64,000 nt of DNA, from NCBI GenBank assembly GCA_026168455.1, contig CM047425.1:9522001-9586000 (forward strand), read 5' to 3'. The notes below the pieces were generated by a model that ran no database searches, was not told the origin of the DNA, and worked only from the letters and a program-made list of their open reading frames with translations. Positions 1-12,830 of the stretch are shown piece after piece; within the stretch, counting starts at the first letter, position 1; each line of letters opens with the position of its first letter. This DNA comes from Theocolax elegans. Lineage: Eukaryota > Arthropoda > Insecta > Hymenoptera > Cerocephalidae. The position numbers and the translations under genes are program-made.

Positions 1-2615
1 TAAATAATAGTTATCTTAAAAATGGTCAAGGAACACTCTTAAATATTTTTCCGTTTTTTGTAAATGATTTTTTATTTTCTAAAAATCACAAAAACAAAAA
101 TTTTAAAAAATGTCTCCAAAAAATCTGAAATTTTTTTGAGTATTCCTCGCTTAATTCAATTAATTAATTAATTAAGCCTTTAGTTTTCTAGGAAAAACAA
201 TTAATAAAGGAATAATTTGATTTTTTGCATGTTTTTGTATTTTGACTAATTTATGCACCGTTGGTTGATTAAAACCCCATGGATTCATGTTTCTTATGTT
301 TGAAAAAAAATCATAAACTTTGAAAATGACAATTTTTTGCGTTGTTTTGCAAAAAGTTGCCATATCGTTTTTTGTAATAAAAATTAGCAAATTCTGTGCC
401 TGGATTCTGATTCAGCATACCCCAAAACATAAAGAATCATATTTTAGACCAAGTTACTACTTCGTCAAGTACCTAAAATTTAGCTACAAGATTCGTGATG
501 AAGAAACAATGAAAACACTACTCAGCGAATTTTTTGGGACGCTAAATATGAATCAGGAATCAAGATTTCAACCAGGTGTCACAGATCAATTTTTAAGTTT
601 TTTGAATATTTGAAATTTTTGCAGGTTGTTCCTAAATTTGCAAATTTTGCATACTACCAAAATTTTAATATAAACTGCTGTAACGATATACAGGCCTCAC
701 AGTAATAACAGTAAAAGAAACAATAATAGTATATTACACATTTAGGGAGGTAGATTATTGGTGACTCAATTGCACTCGCCTTCGGCTCGAGTGGCAAACG
801 TGTGTTATTGTGTCGCCAATTTACTTCCCATGGTGTGTCTATTATTTCGTTGAACAACTGAAATTTCAACTTCGCGATTTGGATGTAGAGAGCCAAAGTA
901 GGAGTTTCGGCCCGTTGAAAAAAATTCATTTATATATCTTACGTATTACCTTCAAACATTAAAATATTTATAAGCTCTTGTGCAATTCGAATTATGACAC
1001 ATTATTCAAAAGTGGGAAAACAAACCAACGAGTGGTACAAGTATTATTTTATTTAAAAACAATAAAAGAGAGAAATATCTGCTTTATTAGATATGGAGAA
1101 ATTAATTTTGCACAAATAAATATTATGAATATTATAAATATTATTGTTAATTTATTGCTGTAAGACATGGCAGGACTAATAATTATAAAATAAATATTGT
1201 GTAGTATATTTTTCTGAAAAGAATGTGTTATTTTTCAATAGAAATATTTGTCGATTCCATTTTGATTAAAGTAAAACACTAATCTTATTTGCAGCAAATT
1301 TTTAGATTAATTTTAAAATAAATGTAACCTATAAATACTGCGCACTTTAAAAAGAATAAAAGAGTTTTGTAAAATATCAACTTTTAGGAAATAGCTATAA
1401 ATTTATTCAAAATATTCGAATAAAATTTATTTATTTAAATTCTTTACAAAATAGTGATAAGAGAAAGAAGAAGGAGGTAAAAACGAATTATTGATTATGT
1501 TTACCATATTAATTTGAGTAATGTCAATCAAATTAACAAGAATCGATATTGTTTAACCTAAAAAAATACTCATGGATTCTTCTAACACTTATATCAAAAC
1601 TATACTTTCATAATTTTTGCTAAAATTTAAGATATTATAATTCGAATACGATCAATTATACATATAAAACGGTTTCTTTCCAACTTGCAACTACTTCATA
1701 AATTCAAAAAATTTTATATATACTTCTGTAACGACTTTATAAAAAGAAATTTTTATAAATTAATTATCCTACAGTTACATCAATTTGGCAACGATTCGAC
1801 CTTTAATACACACAGTTAGGTGCAAGTTATTCGATCCCCCGCACTCTGCATTAGAACGCACAGGAATTCAAATATTCAAATATATATCTATATATGTGTC
1901 TACTGCAAAATCAATTGATATAAACCGAATGTAATTGAATGCAAATTTACATCACTATTCGCGATGTGAAAATTCAAATATGATTTAATACCCAGTGTGT
2001 ATATATGAGAAATACACAGGCAGAGATAAAATTATTGCCGACTAAGCCGAAATAAATAATTATAAAGGTGCGATGCGCCTTTGAATCGATATATATATCT
2101 ATATAACAATTTAACGCGTGACTGAGCGTTCCGCAAAAATTAATTTAAAACCCGGTCGTATTATATACATGCCGTCAAATTATTATTCAGATATATATAT
2201 ATATATATATGATTGTCAATATGCATATATATCGTCTGTATATATAGACGGGGAGTAATAAATTTTCCATTAACCTTATGGAAATATAACCGTGAATCAT
2301 TAATCAGCGATTCCAAAAACGATCCCTCTGTGTTTTTTTTCTCTTTTTTCTTTTTTCTTTTTTTTTTTAATTTTCGGGGATGCCTGCTGGCGCGGAAATG
2401 CGCCTCGGTGGTTTGATTTTTCAAGAGTCCCGCGGTTGTAACCTCCCGTCAATTGACGCATACTGGCCAATCAAATATCGAGACTCCGATCAACCGTGTG
2501 AATTGTATTGAATCCTTTGTGTTGTATATATAGATGCTTCCGTGTTGTGAAATCGCTATATATACACACATATATATATATTATGTATAAATTTGTTGGA
2601 AAAAGATTAAGATTT
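1..2615. other. Gene-free AT-rich region
   Basis: No open reading frame here looks like protein: the longest are under 100 codons, low-complexity and rich in F, I, K and N. There are short (AT)n tracts near 2190-2215 and 2565-2580. A T-rich tract lies at about 2330-2370, just before a short GC-richer patch (2370-2500) of unknown function. No RNA gene was recognised. Confidence 0.6.
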
Positions 2616-2619
2616 TTAT

Positions 2620-3010
2620 ACGTTGTGCTTTAATAAATTTATTTTATTTTTTATACATGTTTAAGTCCCATTTAAAGTTTTTTAAACGTTCCAATAAATT
2701 GATCAGAATAAATTTTTTATTATTGTTTGTGTGTTTTATACTTATTCAATAAATCAAACTGTCTAAAAGTATTGATAATATTGTACTTTTTTCAAATCTT
2801 TGCTATTATTGAATTGTACAATAAATCCATATTTTTTGTTGAGACGTTTTAAGACGTTATTTTTTTCAATATTAAAGCGGACATTTAAAGCTATTTCCAT
2901 CGTATTTTAAACGTTTTTAAATACATTTTTTCCAACGTTTAAAGCTTTATTTACCAACATATTTTAAACGTATTTGAACGTTTTTTAAATGTTTCTGCAG
3001 CTCTTAGGAG
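2620..3010. repeat. Decayed direct repeats, TTTTAAACGTTT motif
   Basis: Variants of TTTAAACGTTT, TTTAAAGC and GACGTTTTAAGACGTT recur at irregular 30-60 bp spacing (for example near 2680, 2845, 2910, 2935, 2965 and 2980). The copies are too diverged for a clean period, so this looks like an old tandem array that has decayed by substitution and slippage. No coding potential is seen. Confidence 0.5.
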
Positions 3011-3258
3011 TTATTTTGTAGATGTATGGTTTTTATAAATTTATATTTACAATTTACCTTGTTTGTTTGTTTATCTATCGTAATAAGCTCTTTTCGTCTT
3101 TTCATATCAAATTTTTCATTTTTCACAATATTTGTCTGTTTTCAGTTAATTATTTTTTTCAACAATTATATATGGCTATTTTTTATGTCATTATTTAATA
3201 ATTTTTTCTATTATTGACTATTTGTTATCTTTTTTGCATTTAGTTTGGCTATATTTTC

Positions 3259-3529
3259 ACGTACACACATGAGTGTACGCAACGTACGAGATGATCCGCA
3301 GCTATCTTAGATGACGGATAACGTTGACGCATCAACGGGTATATAATCCCGATCCTTGCGAAGGGCGGGGATTCAGACGGGATTCAGACTTAGTTAAGAG
3401 TAGTTTAGAGTCAGAGGTCCATGTATAATTGTCAGTTAATAAATAGATCACTCTTCATTTGAGTCTTTGTTACTAAGTCTCTCACCTTTCCTTACCTAGG
3501 AAGAGGGAATTAGGCCAGCCCACGTAACA
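3259..3529 (+). mobile_element. Partial LTR (solo, 5' truncated) of a retrotransposon
   Basis: A GC-richer block contains a TATA-like GTATATAATCCCGATCC (about 3339), a transcribed-looking stretch, an AATAAA signal (about 3439) followed by a T/G-rich tract, and a terminus CCCACGTAACA ending at 3529. This order (promoter, poly(A) signal, CA-3' end) is typical of an LTR. The left end is not clear and no internal retrotransposon genes follow, so it is a solo or truncated LTR. The same 11-base terminus occurs at 36805-36815. Confidence 0.5.
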
Positions 3530-4365
3530 GTATATATAAATAAAATTTTTGATCATTTAATTTCATTTTTGGCAATTTCTTTTTATTTATATACCTTATT
3601 TCTTGTTGACCATTGGAGGCCATATTTCATCCATTTTTACCATTTTTCGCTATTTTCAATCTTTGATCGTTTTTAGCCATACATATACTCATTACTACTT
3701 TTTTTAACTAACTGGTGATTTTTTCTACTTCCTGTCCAGTTTTATTCCTTCTCAGCACTGTTCCCCCACTGTTTTAACCAAAATTAGAATATCCCATATT
3801 ATACAACTCTTTACGCGTCTGCATACCAAATCAGGTATCGATATTTTTCATTTCGTAAAAAAACTGACATGCCTTAAATACCACATTAGATAATACATAA
3901 CTTTCATTATACCATACAAAAAAACTATTTAACTTCCCTTAATTTAAAAAAAGCAAAGAAAAAAATGGTCAATTATTAAAATAAACGATCTACATTATAT
4001 CATTGAATTGTCTATATATAGGTCTGAAAGAGAGATAAAAAAAAGAACGAGAAGAAATTTCGATAGGCAAATGATAGGAAGGGAAACTGTGAAGCTTGGC
4101 GCGCAAACCAATTTCGTACTTGGTTGCTTCCGATAACCTCGTCGCAACTGCAGCAGCTCGCGCGCGCGAGAACCGTCTCGTTTCCCGAGGTGATTAAACT
4201 CACCGATTTCTTTTTCCTATATCGCCATGATAGTTTAATCTGCTTATTCTTTTTCTTTTTCTTTTCGAAAATTACTGTTATTATACTGAAAGTTTGCATT
4301 TTAAAAATTCGATCATTAAGGGGGTTCCATACTCAATTTTTGATGATTAATTAATAAAAAAGTAG
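3530..4365. other. Gene-free region
   Basis: AT-rich, with TTTTTGACCATTTTT-like runs at 3540-3700 that resemble the decayed repeats at 18.75-19.26 kb. A small GC-rich patch around 4085-4200 includes GCGCGCGCGAG. No gene or RNA was recognised. Confidence 0.5.
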
Positions 4366-4628
4366 AACAGTATGTGAAAAAATAAGAGAAGAGGCGCCTT
4401 CGTTTATTGACAATCTAACTGTGTGCTGAATTTTAGATTAAAAGATAATTGCGTTTTCGAGAAAAGTCTTACCAAAAATATCAAATATTTTCACCTCGTT
4501 GAGGTTAGGTTCAGATTTTTGGTAAGACTTTTCTCAAAAACGCAATATAATTTTAATCTGAAATTCAGCACACAGTTAGATTATTCATAAACGAAGGCGC
4601 CTCTTCTCTTATTTTTTCACATACTGTT
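4366..4628. mobile_element. 263-bp foldback MITE-like hairpin
   Basis: Left arm AACAGTATGTGAAAAAATAA (from 4366) is matched by its reverse complement ending at about 4628. The arms run about 110 bases inward with few mismatches and share GAGGCGCCTTCGTTTAT and AACTGTGTGCTGAA. The loop (about 4483-4518) contains GAGGTTAGGTT. A non-autonomous foldback transposon is the simplest reading. A transcribed hairpin RNA is the alternative. Confidence 0.8.
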
Positions 4629-5840
4629 TTATTTACAAATTTATTACTAATAAACACGATTGCCGGTAAGGTAGGGAGGATAAATATTGACTATGGCACC
4701 CCGTTAACGATATAAATTTGAAGCGATCGTAATATAGAGGAAGTTTTATAGTTTGAGGTTAGGTGAAACCATTTTTCGGACTTATCGGAATTTTTAGTCG
4801 AATAGTATTTGGTAAAAAAAAATTTCATAAATGGTTGATTTATATACTTGAACGTAATAATTAAGTGATCTAACCTAACAATCGAGCTATTTAGTTTTCT
4901 TTAAATCACTGTTATAATATTATTTAACCAATTCACAGATCTAAGTTAGAGCAGCTTTAAAATATTGTTTTCTTATATATTTATTTATTTATAATTTATA
5001 TTTATTATTTATAAATTTTTTCAAAATAAATTTAAATTTATTATTGTATCAATGTACTTGTTTTTAACTTGAAACGAATTCTCTAGTTAAACAAGTTTTA
5101 ATATTCGATAATATCAAAATGAACATGAACTAATTTTAGTGGATATTTGATATTTTGAGGTTAGGTTGGGACCATGTTGTTGACCGTTGAAAAATTATTT
5201 ATTAGACATATTTAACCAAATATCTACATTTTGATCAAAACCAAGTAATAAACCGATTTTTGATTTTTATTAGGTGATCGTCGCGTCAACATTTACAGAC
5301 CTGACTTAAAACAATTTTTAGGTTTTAAAAACTTGATTATTATCAAAATAAATTTAACTGATTATCGTATCAATTTACAAATTTATTTATTTTCAACAAT
5401 GTTTAGATACTCCTTTCATTTGAATAAAATTAATTTAATCTAACTTACTGTATCAACTTAACCTAAAAAAAAGGAATTTTTTAAAAATTATTATAACACT
5501 TATCGTTAATAGCTGCTATATTTATTTTCGTTAAAGCAACTTTTCACTTGATCATTATCAAAATGCTAAAAGACCATATCAACCTAACCTAAAAAGCTCA
5601 AATTTTTTTTTTAATTATTATTTTCCAAATTGATTTTTAACTACCTTATTTCACGTACCTGTAACCTAAAAAAGACATTATATTTATTTTTTTATTTCAA
5701 AAATTACCATCTCTTTTATCACGTTTAACTATGCGATTGTTACTCAAAAAGAACGAAACCGCGTGTAAATACCAACCTAAAAAATAAATCTACAATCAAA
5801 TTAATACCTATATACCTATACATATATATACATAATTCGA
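4629..5840. other. Gene-free region with GAGGTTAGGT motifs
   Basis: AT-rich and non-coding. It holds GAGGTTAGGTGAAACC at 4755-4770 and GAGGTTAGGTTGGGACC beginning at 5157. Several CCTAACCTAAAA-type runs lie near 5460 and 5583, and similar AACCTAAAAA runs recur to about 5790. These are dispersed short motifs common in insect genomes. Nothing else was recognised. Confidence 0.5.
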
Positions 5841-6340
5841 TTTGATTTTCCATGGCAAACAAAGGACGAGTTTCACAGCCTACTTCATCCCCTTGTCGAA
5901 TCAAGTGAAAAGAGTCGAACGCGTTCATATATATATACATATACGAAGAGTCAAAGAAAGAGAGGGGAAAAGAATAAATCTCTGGTATAGAAGTCGAACA
6001 TGGATAAGAGGAAATATGAGAGAAAAGAGGCCGACTTCTGACGATTTTCGATCTGTCTGGGCGTTGCGCTCACGTAACGCTGAATGGCGAGAATGCAAAA
6101 TCAAATGATCCAAATCGGATTGGTCGTGTACGGAACGCCAGACGAAAAGGAGAGATGTTCCACACCGAAGTCCAAAAAAAAGGAAAACGAATATCGTACG
6201 AAAAGTCGGTGTTGAAAAAAATGAAACGAACATCCGAAACCCGTCGAATGGTAAATATACGTAGGATTCTTTTTTTTTCTTCATTCTTTCTTTCTTTCTA
6301 GACGGAAATTAGGATCGGTTCTTTTTCCGTATATTGACGA
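5841..6340. other. GC/purine-rich non-coding island
   Basis: Base composition rises above the surroundings, with many CG dinucleotides and GAAAAGGAGAG-type purine runs. Overlapping ORFs on both strands (up to 119 codons) lack family features and conflict with each other, so no CDS is called. It may be an untranslated exon or a regulatory element, but the sequence alone does not show which. Confidence 0.35.
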
Positions 6341-6539
6341 TTGATTAGTAGGGTGTAATTGTAAAAGAACTTTGTCGTTTGGCACTAAAAAGCGGAATTC
6401 GAGAATTTTATATATGTGCGATGGTGGTTCGTTTTACGGGTAAACTGTGTTAGAAAAATTTTAATTCATTTTTTTTAAATCTCTGTACGCGATTTAATTT
6501 TTAAATGTCTCTTTTGTAGCAGTAAGTTCGTTGATCTAT

Positions 6540-7320
6540 CTATATCAAAAGGTTTTCCCTATTGATTAAGTTTGTTAGAGATCTGATAATGATATATGCT
6601 CAAAGATTTTTTATATTGATGTAGATGTACGCAGATCTGAACTTAATGTAATTTTATGCATAATTAAAATTATCTACATACTTGATATGGATTTAGTCTC
6701 ATGCAAATCTGACATTGATCTATATAAAATAATTTCTTATATTGATCTTTTTATGCAGATATGATTTTGAACTATGTAGAAAATTTTTGTATTTATTTAT
6801 ATAGTTTCATGCAGATCTGATATTTATTTATATGAAATGATTTTCTTATATTGATCTAATTGAATATAAAACTAAAATCGATCTATATTAAATATATTGG
6901 ATACGATGTTATTTAAAAGATTTTTTTATATTGGTCTAGTTAGATTCAGATTCGATATTGATGAACTTTATTGCAGATCTGATCTATCTAAAAATCTAAT
7001 TGGATGTAGTTCCGTTATTGATCTATATTCAAAAAAATTTTGCTATTCATCCACGTTGTTTCAGATTTGATATTCATGTATAATAAGAGCTTTTTTATAT
7101 TGATTTAATTTTATGCAGATTTGATTTAATAACATTTTAACATACATTGATGTAGTTTGATGAATTTCAGTTAATGATCTATATTACAAGATTTTCGATA
7201 TCCAGCTAATCCAGTGCAGATCTTATCAATATTAATCGATTTAATTCACCTACTTTGATGTAGATGTAATATTATTATCGATTTTGAAAGATATTTTATA
7301 TCGATCGAATTATACGAATA
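6540..7320. repeat. Decayed direct repeats, GCAGATCTGATATTGATCTATAT motif (split: GCAGATCTGAT / ATTGATCTATAT)
   Basis: The pair GCAGATCTGAT ... ATTGATCTATAT and its variants recur more than ten times at intervals of roughly 60-80 bases, usually with a TTTTTTATATTGAT linker. Copies are diverged, with substitutions and indels. The tract looks like an ancient minisatellite. No ORF or known element was recognised. Confidence 0.65.
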
Positions 7321-7618
7321 GTAACAATACCAATCGAAATACAGGTAAACGTTTCGATATCTCTCGATATCGATCTTCACGTAGATAGGTCCATTTTGCT
7401 TAAAGGGAAGTAATTAGGCTTTTCGAGGGAGGATATTGTAACAGACTGGCTCTGCTGGTGCTATTCAACATCGTGAATCTCGAGACCAATCAGACATTGA
7501 GAAACATTACCTCTCTCTCTATTTCTCTCTTACTCTTTCTGTATCTCTTGCTGGGATGTTATCTAACTTAAATGAACCGTGCGCTGATATCGTTAGGCTT
7601 AACTCGATACGATTCCAC

Positions 7619-7651
<33 letters not shown>

Positions 7652-8870
7652 ATAATATCATTGTGTCTGAAATTCGCATTGCAGTCGTATTTTCCATTTC
7701 TTTAGATTAGAGGTTAGGAATTTGGTAAAATCGGTTAGGCTATTTGTTTTACTTGCCGACGAGTTTTGTACGCGGGGATTGTTATTGATGACGTTTGGTA
7801 TATGTAGAGAGAAAATCGGTTATTTCGTGAAATAGAAATGAAGTTTTCTTTCTGCAGGAAATGACCTAACCACAAAATCATGAATTTTTTTTATTGAGCT
7901 ATGTTTGCAATAATCCAGGTATTTTTATGGATGTAGCTTAAAGTGAATATAATTTTTTCTAGGATTGATCTAGTAGAAATAAAATAACTTTAATGAGAAT
8001 GAAGCTGATCACTTATCCGATTGCTTTGTATATTTCATGTCTCGAAATTGTACATAATCTTAAAATGATTATTTTCCTGTAAGGTTTTATGAAGCGGTTA
8101 TTTTGTTAAAAAAATTGGACGTTTTGTCCGATAAATCCATAGTTTACATTCAAAGAATCGCTTTACCTAACCTCAAAAGTATCAAATTTCATTAAAGTAC
8201 TGTAATAATCAAATAATTTTTTAAAGTTTTTTTTGATAGAAACTGGTTTATGAATCGAAAAAATGGTTTCTCCTAAACCTCAAAATTCTTAGTTTGAATT
8301 AGTGTACTTTTATAATACACTTGATTCTAATACGTACTTCCAATGATGCACCTAACCTCGAAATGTTCAACATCCAGTCAGCTATACAGTAAGATTATTT
8401 CAATATTCAATTATCATTTCCAATACTTGCAACAAACTAAAAATACCGTAACATTTAATGAACAAATCTGAATTGATTTAATTTCCCAATTAATTTTACA
8501 TCACTATTAATTGGTTTGTCGATCACAATTCGGTATCACCTAAAATCTATTTACGACCGATAAAAATATATAATAGATTTAATACACTCTAAAAAAACGA
8601 TAGAAAATTATTAATTGCAACCGCAAAAAATTAAGAACACCAAAATTATTCTCTTTCGAAGATATAACATCGCTCGATTAATCGCAAACATTGACAAAAC
8701 ATAAAAAGAAAACACGGTAATTAAAATACTGCGCATTTCCTTCCCCGTAAATTAAGTGCAATAATTGTAAAATCCCGATATTAAAAACTTGTCGGAACTC
8801 GATCCTTATACCATCGAGTAAACACCAAGGAACTTTTTTAATAAGGTTTCGCGCAAAAATTACAGTAAAA
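7321..8870. other. Gene-free region with microsatellite
   Basis: A compound (TA)n(TG)n microsatellite lies at about 7618-7652. GAGGTTAGG or its complement occurs near 7708, 8166 and 8351. A GC-richer stretch at 7430-7610 (TCTCTCTCTATTTCTCTC) has no reading frame. No gene was recognised. Confidence 0.5.
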
Positions 8871-8879
8871 AAAAAGAAA

Positions 8880-9115
8880 AAGGTCGTAATAAATAGTACA
8901 GTCGCTTTCTCTCAGACGCAAGAGACGGAGAGAAAAAAGGGGAAAAAAGGAAAAGAAAACGAAGAAGAAGAAGAAGAAAAAAGCACGAAGAAGATCTCGG
9001 AGAGTTTGCGATTGACGATATCAGCGGTTTGCACGTCCCGCGACCAATTACATTAAAAGTTTCTTTTACCTCGCGAACGAGCCGTTCAGATAAAGGTACG
9101 TATTACTGCGCCTTG
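8880..9115. other. Purine-rich GC island, possible untranslated exon
   Basis: A long GA-rich run (8910-9000, including GAAGAAGAAGAAG) is followed by a CG-containing segment that ends in AGATAAAGGTACGTATT, which resembles a 5' splice donor (AAAG/GTACGT, about 9096). The absence of an ORF and the donor-like end would fit a 5' untranslated exon on the plus strand, but no downstream exon can be shown. Confidence 0.25.
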
Positions 9116-9479
9116 AATTTTCATTTTCTTATATATATATATATATACCGAAGCTAAATGGATGTAAATCGATCGTGTCTCGATAAAGCATAATTCGTCG
9201 TTTCTTTTTTGTTCTTTTACTCGTTAAATTTGGGTAATTTTGGTCTGGATGTTAAAGATTTTTTATACGGAAGGTTGGTAATTTGGGTTTTTTTTTTTAA
9301 ATTTTTAATATTGCAAAATAAGAGATAATCAGATACAATATTAATATTCGGTCTGTGAAATCGACAAGATCAGTTTAAAATAATTTAAATTATTCTTTAT
9401 TTATGAAAATCACATTTATATAGTCGAGTATTTGCTTCATATAATTTGAAATTGTCATAAAAGATATGCTAGTTTTTAA

Positions 9480-10200
9480 ATTTACTTGAATCGTAATTGA
9501 ATACATGAGCATAGAAATAAATTTGTATTAGTTAGTTTAAAATCAATTATGAAATAATTTGAAATAAGAAATCAATAATGGAGTTATTTGGAATAAGACA
9601 TCAGTTAGTATGAAATCATTTAAAATATAAAATTAATTATTAAATCATGTAGAAAGAGAAGTCGATTATGAAATCCATTATGATATCATTTGAAATTCGA
9701 AATCGATTTTAAATCATTAGTAAAATCGTTTGAAGTTTAAAATCAATTGTAAAATCTTTTGAAATTCAAAATTGTAATTAAATTTAAAATTATTTAAAAT
9801 TAGTTTTAAAATACATTCAAAATCTGAAATTAATTTCGCAATCATTTGAAACTCAAAATCTATTTTATAATTTTAGAATTTTAATTCATTTTTAAAATCA
9901 TTTGAAATTTTAAAATTTATTAATTTCGAAATCAATTGATATTTGTAAAATCATTTGTAAAATCGTTTGAAATCTATTGTGTAATCATCTGAATTTGAAT
10001 TAATTAATCATAAATTTTATATCAGGTTTAATATTATTAGATTTTTGATATTATATTTGAAGTCCTGTATTCTTAAATTAATTGTATTCACAAGTCCTAT
10101 GAAATTTGAAATCAGTTTCAAAATCATTTGAAATTCGAAATCAATTTGAAATCAATCACAATTATAAATCGAATTTTCGAAATCATTCCGACTCTTATTT
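9480..10200. repeat. Decayed direct repeats, AAATCATTTGAAATTC motif
   Basis: Variants of AAATCATTTGAAATTCGAAATCAATT (here named in words: ATCATTTGAAATT followed by AAATCAATT) recur about twenty times at a short period of 20-30 bases. Copies differ by substitutions and indels. The tract is AT-rich and non-coding. Confidence 0.65.
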
Positions 10201-11089
10201 CCAGTTCTCGCATAAAACCCATCCCTATACAATTTATTCTTAACTGCTCATTAATGAGAGCTTTCCGATACGACTTTTCTTAATCTCGAGGATAATGCTC
10301 GCCCGATAGTTTTGATATGTAAATATAATCGAAGAAACTTCTCGAAGGGCAATTTCTTGTACCGTTGTACATCTACATCTACATATACATACATATATAT
10401 ATATAGTGTCTGGACGATTAAAATATTCCGACTTGCGGATTTCTTTACTTTTCTCTACTCCGAGCTGTCCAATCCAGACATCTTTACAGTAACCTCACAC
10501 CCTTGTTTCTACAGGCTAACTGCATCACCGAATCGATGAACTCCGATACTAAAGTAAAATTTCATAATCGCCATGATTGTCACACATTTTATCCTCTATC
10601 GATATAAATATATACATATAAATATATATAGTCCAACAAATAACTGACTTTTATACATATAGAAGAAAACGAAAAAAAAAAATTATACGACTGGAATCTC
10701 CCAGTGTCGGAAAAGTAAAGTCACCGAATCCTTATATACCTCTCGTCACCACGGCTTGTTGTACTTCGTCTCTCTCTCTCTCTCTCTTTTATATATATAT
10801 ATATATATAGAGAGAGATAGAGAGACGAAGCCCTTAAAGGATTTTGGAGGTTGGCTTGAGAGCGAAGCGTTGTACCGTACAATGGATCGGATTAAATATT
10901 ATTATGAGGAGAAACGAGACGTGTCGTGAACTGCAACCCTTATACTTTTACTATCCACTTTTTCTCCTTCTTCTTCCTCTTCTTCATCTTCTTCTTCTCC
11001 CTGTATAATTTTATTCGCATTACTTTTTTTTAAATGTCTTTGTAATCCGTCGTGCGTTGGAACAAGATTTATAAATAATTTTCGGGTTG
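10201..11089. other. Gene-free region with compound microsatellites
   Basis: It contains (TA)n near 10385, a compound (TC)n(TA)n(GA)n tract at about 10768-10825 that can fold on itself, and a CTTCTTC-type pyrimidine run at about 10965-11000. No protein-coding signal was recognised. Confidence 0.5.
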
Positions 11090-11438
11090 TTAATAATGGT
11101 TAAGATGCGGTTAAAAATGGTTAAAGAATGATTTTAAAATATGATTAATAAGAGAAAAGGTTATAATTGGTTGTTAAGAGGCTGTAGTCGGTTAAAAAGG
11201 TTTTAATTGATTAAAAAAGGTCTATAATTGGGTAAAAAGGTTTAATTAGTTACAAAAAATTATTCCCGGTTAAAAAAGAAACTAATTGGTAAAAACTGTT
11301 ATAATTGGTGAAAAACGATTATTAGCTGACAAAATGGTTGAAATTGTTACAGACGGTAAAAATAGTGTTTAACAGTAGTTAATATCAGTTGCAAAATTGT
11401 AGTAATTATTTATAAAAATGGTTATATTATCAAAAAAA

Positions 11439-11645
11439 AGAGGCCTGCGATGGCTCGGTCGGTAGGGCGTCGGGCTCGTAATCTGTGGAGGTCCCAGGTT
11501 CGATTCCCGGCCCCAGCCGATTGATACAAGCACCACTGCGGGGAATTATTATCAACAAGTGCTTTCTTAACAAAGACATCGTATGACTTCCGTCGCTTAG
11601 TAGCACCGATTTGGGAGCATAAAAAGAGCAACGTTAAAATAATAA
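11439..11645 (+). mobile_element. tRNA-derived SINE
   Basis: The head is tRNA-like, with an A box TGGCTCGGTCGG (11451-11462) and a B box GGTTCGATTCC (11497-11507), the expected RNA polymerase III promoter pair. A tRNA-unrelated body follows, beginning CCGATTGATACAAGCACC and ending GAGCATAAAAAGAGCAACGTT, then an A-rich tail. The body recurs at 14440-14559, confirming a dispersed family. The anticodon-loop position reads CGT, but base pairing is too degraded for a functional tRNA. Confidence 0.85.
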
Positions 11646-12207
11646 AACAATTATAATACAAAAAATTGTTACAAATGAGTAAAAATGGTAAAAAAGGTTA
11701 ATAGTTAATTAAAAGTTTAAAAGATTAAAAATAATTACAAAGTGAATAAGAATTGGTTAAATAATTTTAAAAACGGTCAAGTAATAGGTGAATTTACTTT
11801 GAAACGGTTAAAAATTTGTATCATGGTTATGAAAAAAAGGTTACAAACAAGTAATATACTTTAGATAATAAATGCTTCAGGTGATTAAAAATAGTTAAAA
11901 TAGAAAAAAGATAAAACGATTAGAGATTAATTAAAATAGTTTAAAAATAGTTAAGAAGAGGTAGAATGATGAAAAAGACGATTTTGAACAGTCGAAAGTG
12001 GTTAAAATTGGTTGGAAATGACTACAAAAGTTTGTCAAAAAAGAAAAAGAAAATTAATATTTAACAGATGTAAACAAGGTTAAAACTTATTATAAATAGA
12101 TAAAAATTAATTATAATGTAAAAAAGGTGAAGGGGAACAAATATATAAGATTGTAAAAAATGACATAAGTAGATAGTTTTCTTGGCAGAGACTATATAAG
12201 TAGTAAG

Positions 12208-12660
12208 CTTCGCGATATCTTTGTGTGTAAACTTATTACATTACTATAGTAATTAAGTTTCAGTCCATAATTGGAAACCGAATCGACAACATTCGTGTAA
12301 ATTGTAAATTTGCGGGTCACGATATTACAAAGGTAAGAAAGGGTATCCTAGTTTTCGCTTTTATCATTTAATCAACTCCAATATATTCATAGGACTTTAT
12401 ATTTACTCATACTAGAATTAACCATGCGCACTTCACGGCTCTTAAGCGCGTTTTTTAACAGTTATTATTTGAAATATTATTTATTTTTATTTACTTTTTT
12501 GTTTACTTACCTTTTTTTACCCTTTTTATTTACTTAAAACAATAATATGGACTTAAAAAATGCTTTGTCCAAAATAGTAAAAAATAATTCCTCTTTTATT
12601 TACAGCAATAAGAATCATTTTTTTAAACCGGGCAAGATGGACATCCCTACATTTACATTA
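12208..12660. mobile_element. Transposon remnant shared with 54.25-54.53 kb
   Basis: Segments such as GTAAACTTATTACATTACTA, AGTAATTAAGTT, TTTACAGCAATAA and GGCAAGATGGACATCCC recur in the same order at about 54265-54530. It lies directly upstream of a pogo-like transposase fragment, so it is probably the non-coding end of that transposon. Confidence 0.55.
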
Positions 12661-12685
12661 ATATTGATCAAACATCAAAATAGTA

Positions 12686-12830
12686 TACAAGCACTTGCGT
12701 AAATCAGATCGAGACTGCAGTTGGTCAGAGGAAAACTTAAAACTTGCTAATGATGTTATTGAGAAAAAAGAATTGTCAGTGAAATCTGCTGCAAAACAGT
12801 TTAGCATACCGAGTATTAGTCTGGAATTCG
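12686..12830 (+). pseudogene. pogo/Tigger-like transposase N-terminal fragment
   Basis: Frame from 12686 reads YKHLRKSDRDCSWSEENL, then KLANDVIEKKELSVKSAAKQ, then FSIPSIS. This resembles the start of pogo-family transposases: a basic leader, then W-S-E-E-N-L and a psq/HTH DNA-binding motif ending in A-A-x-x-F-x-I-P-x-S. Only about 48 codons remain and no DDE catalytic domain follows, so it is a dead fragment. The family call rests on motif recognition by eye. Confidence 0.7.

Noticed and set aside
4501..5170. Interstitial telomere array
   Set aside because: Only single GAGGTTAGGT words occur, never a run of TTAGG units.
5842..6284. Overlapping ORFs of 88 and 119 codons on both strands
   Set aside because: Both run through a GC/purine-rich island, have no recognisable domain and cannot both be real. 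There is no splice or promoter context.
11441..11520. Functional tRNA gene
   Set aside because: A and B boxes are present, but the stem pairing is degraded and the sequence continues into a SINE body that is repeated at 14.44 kb.
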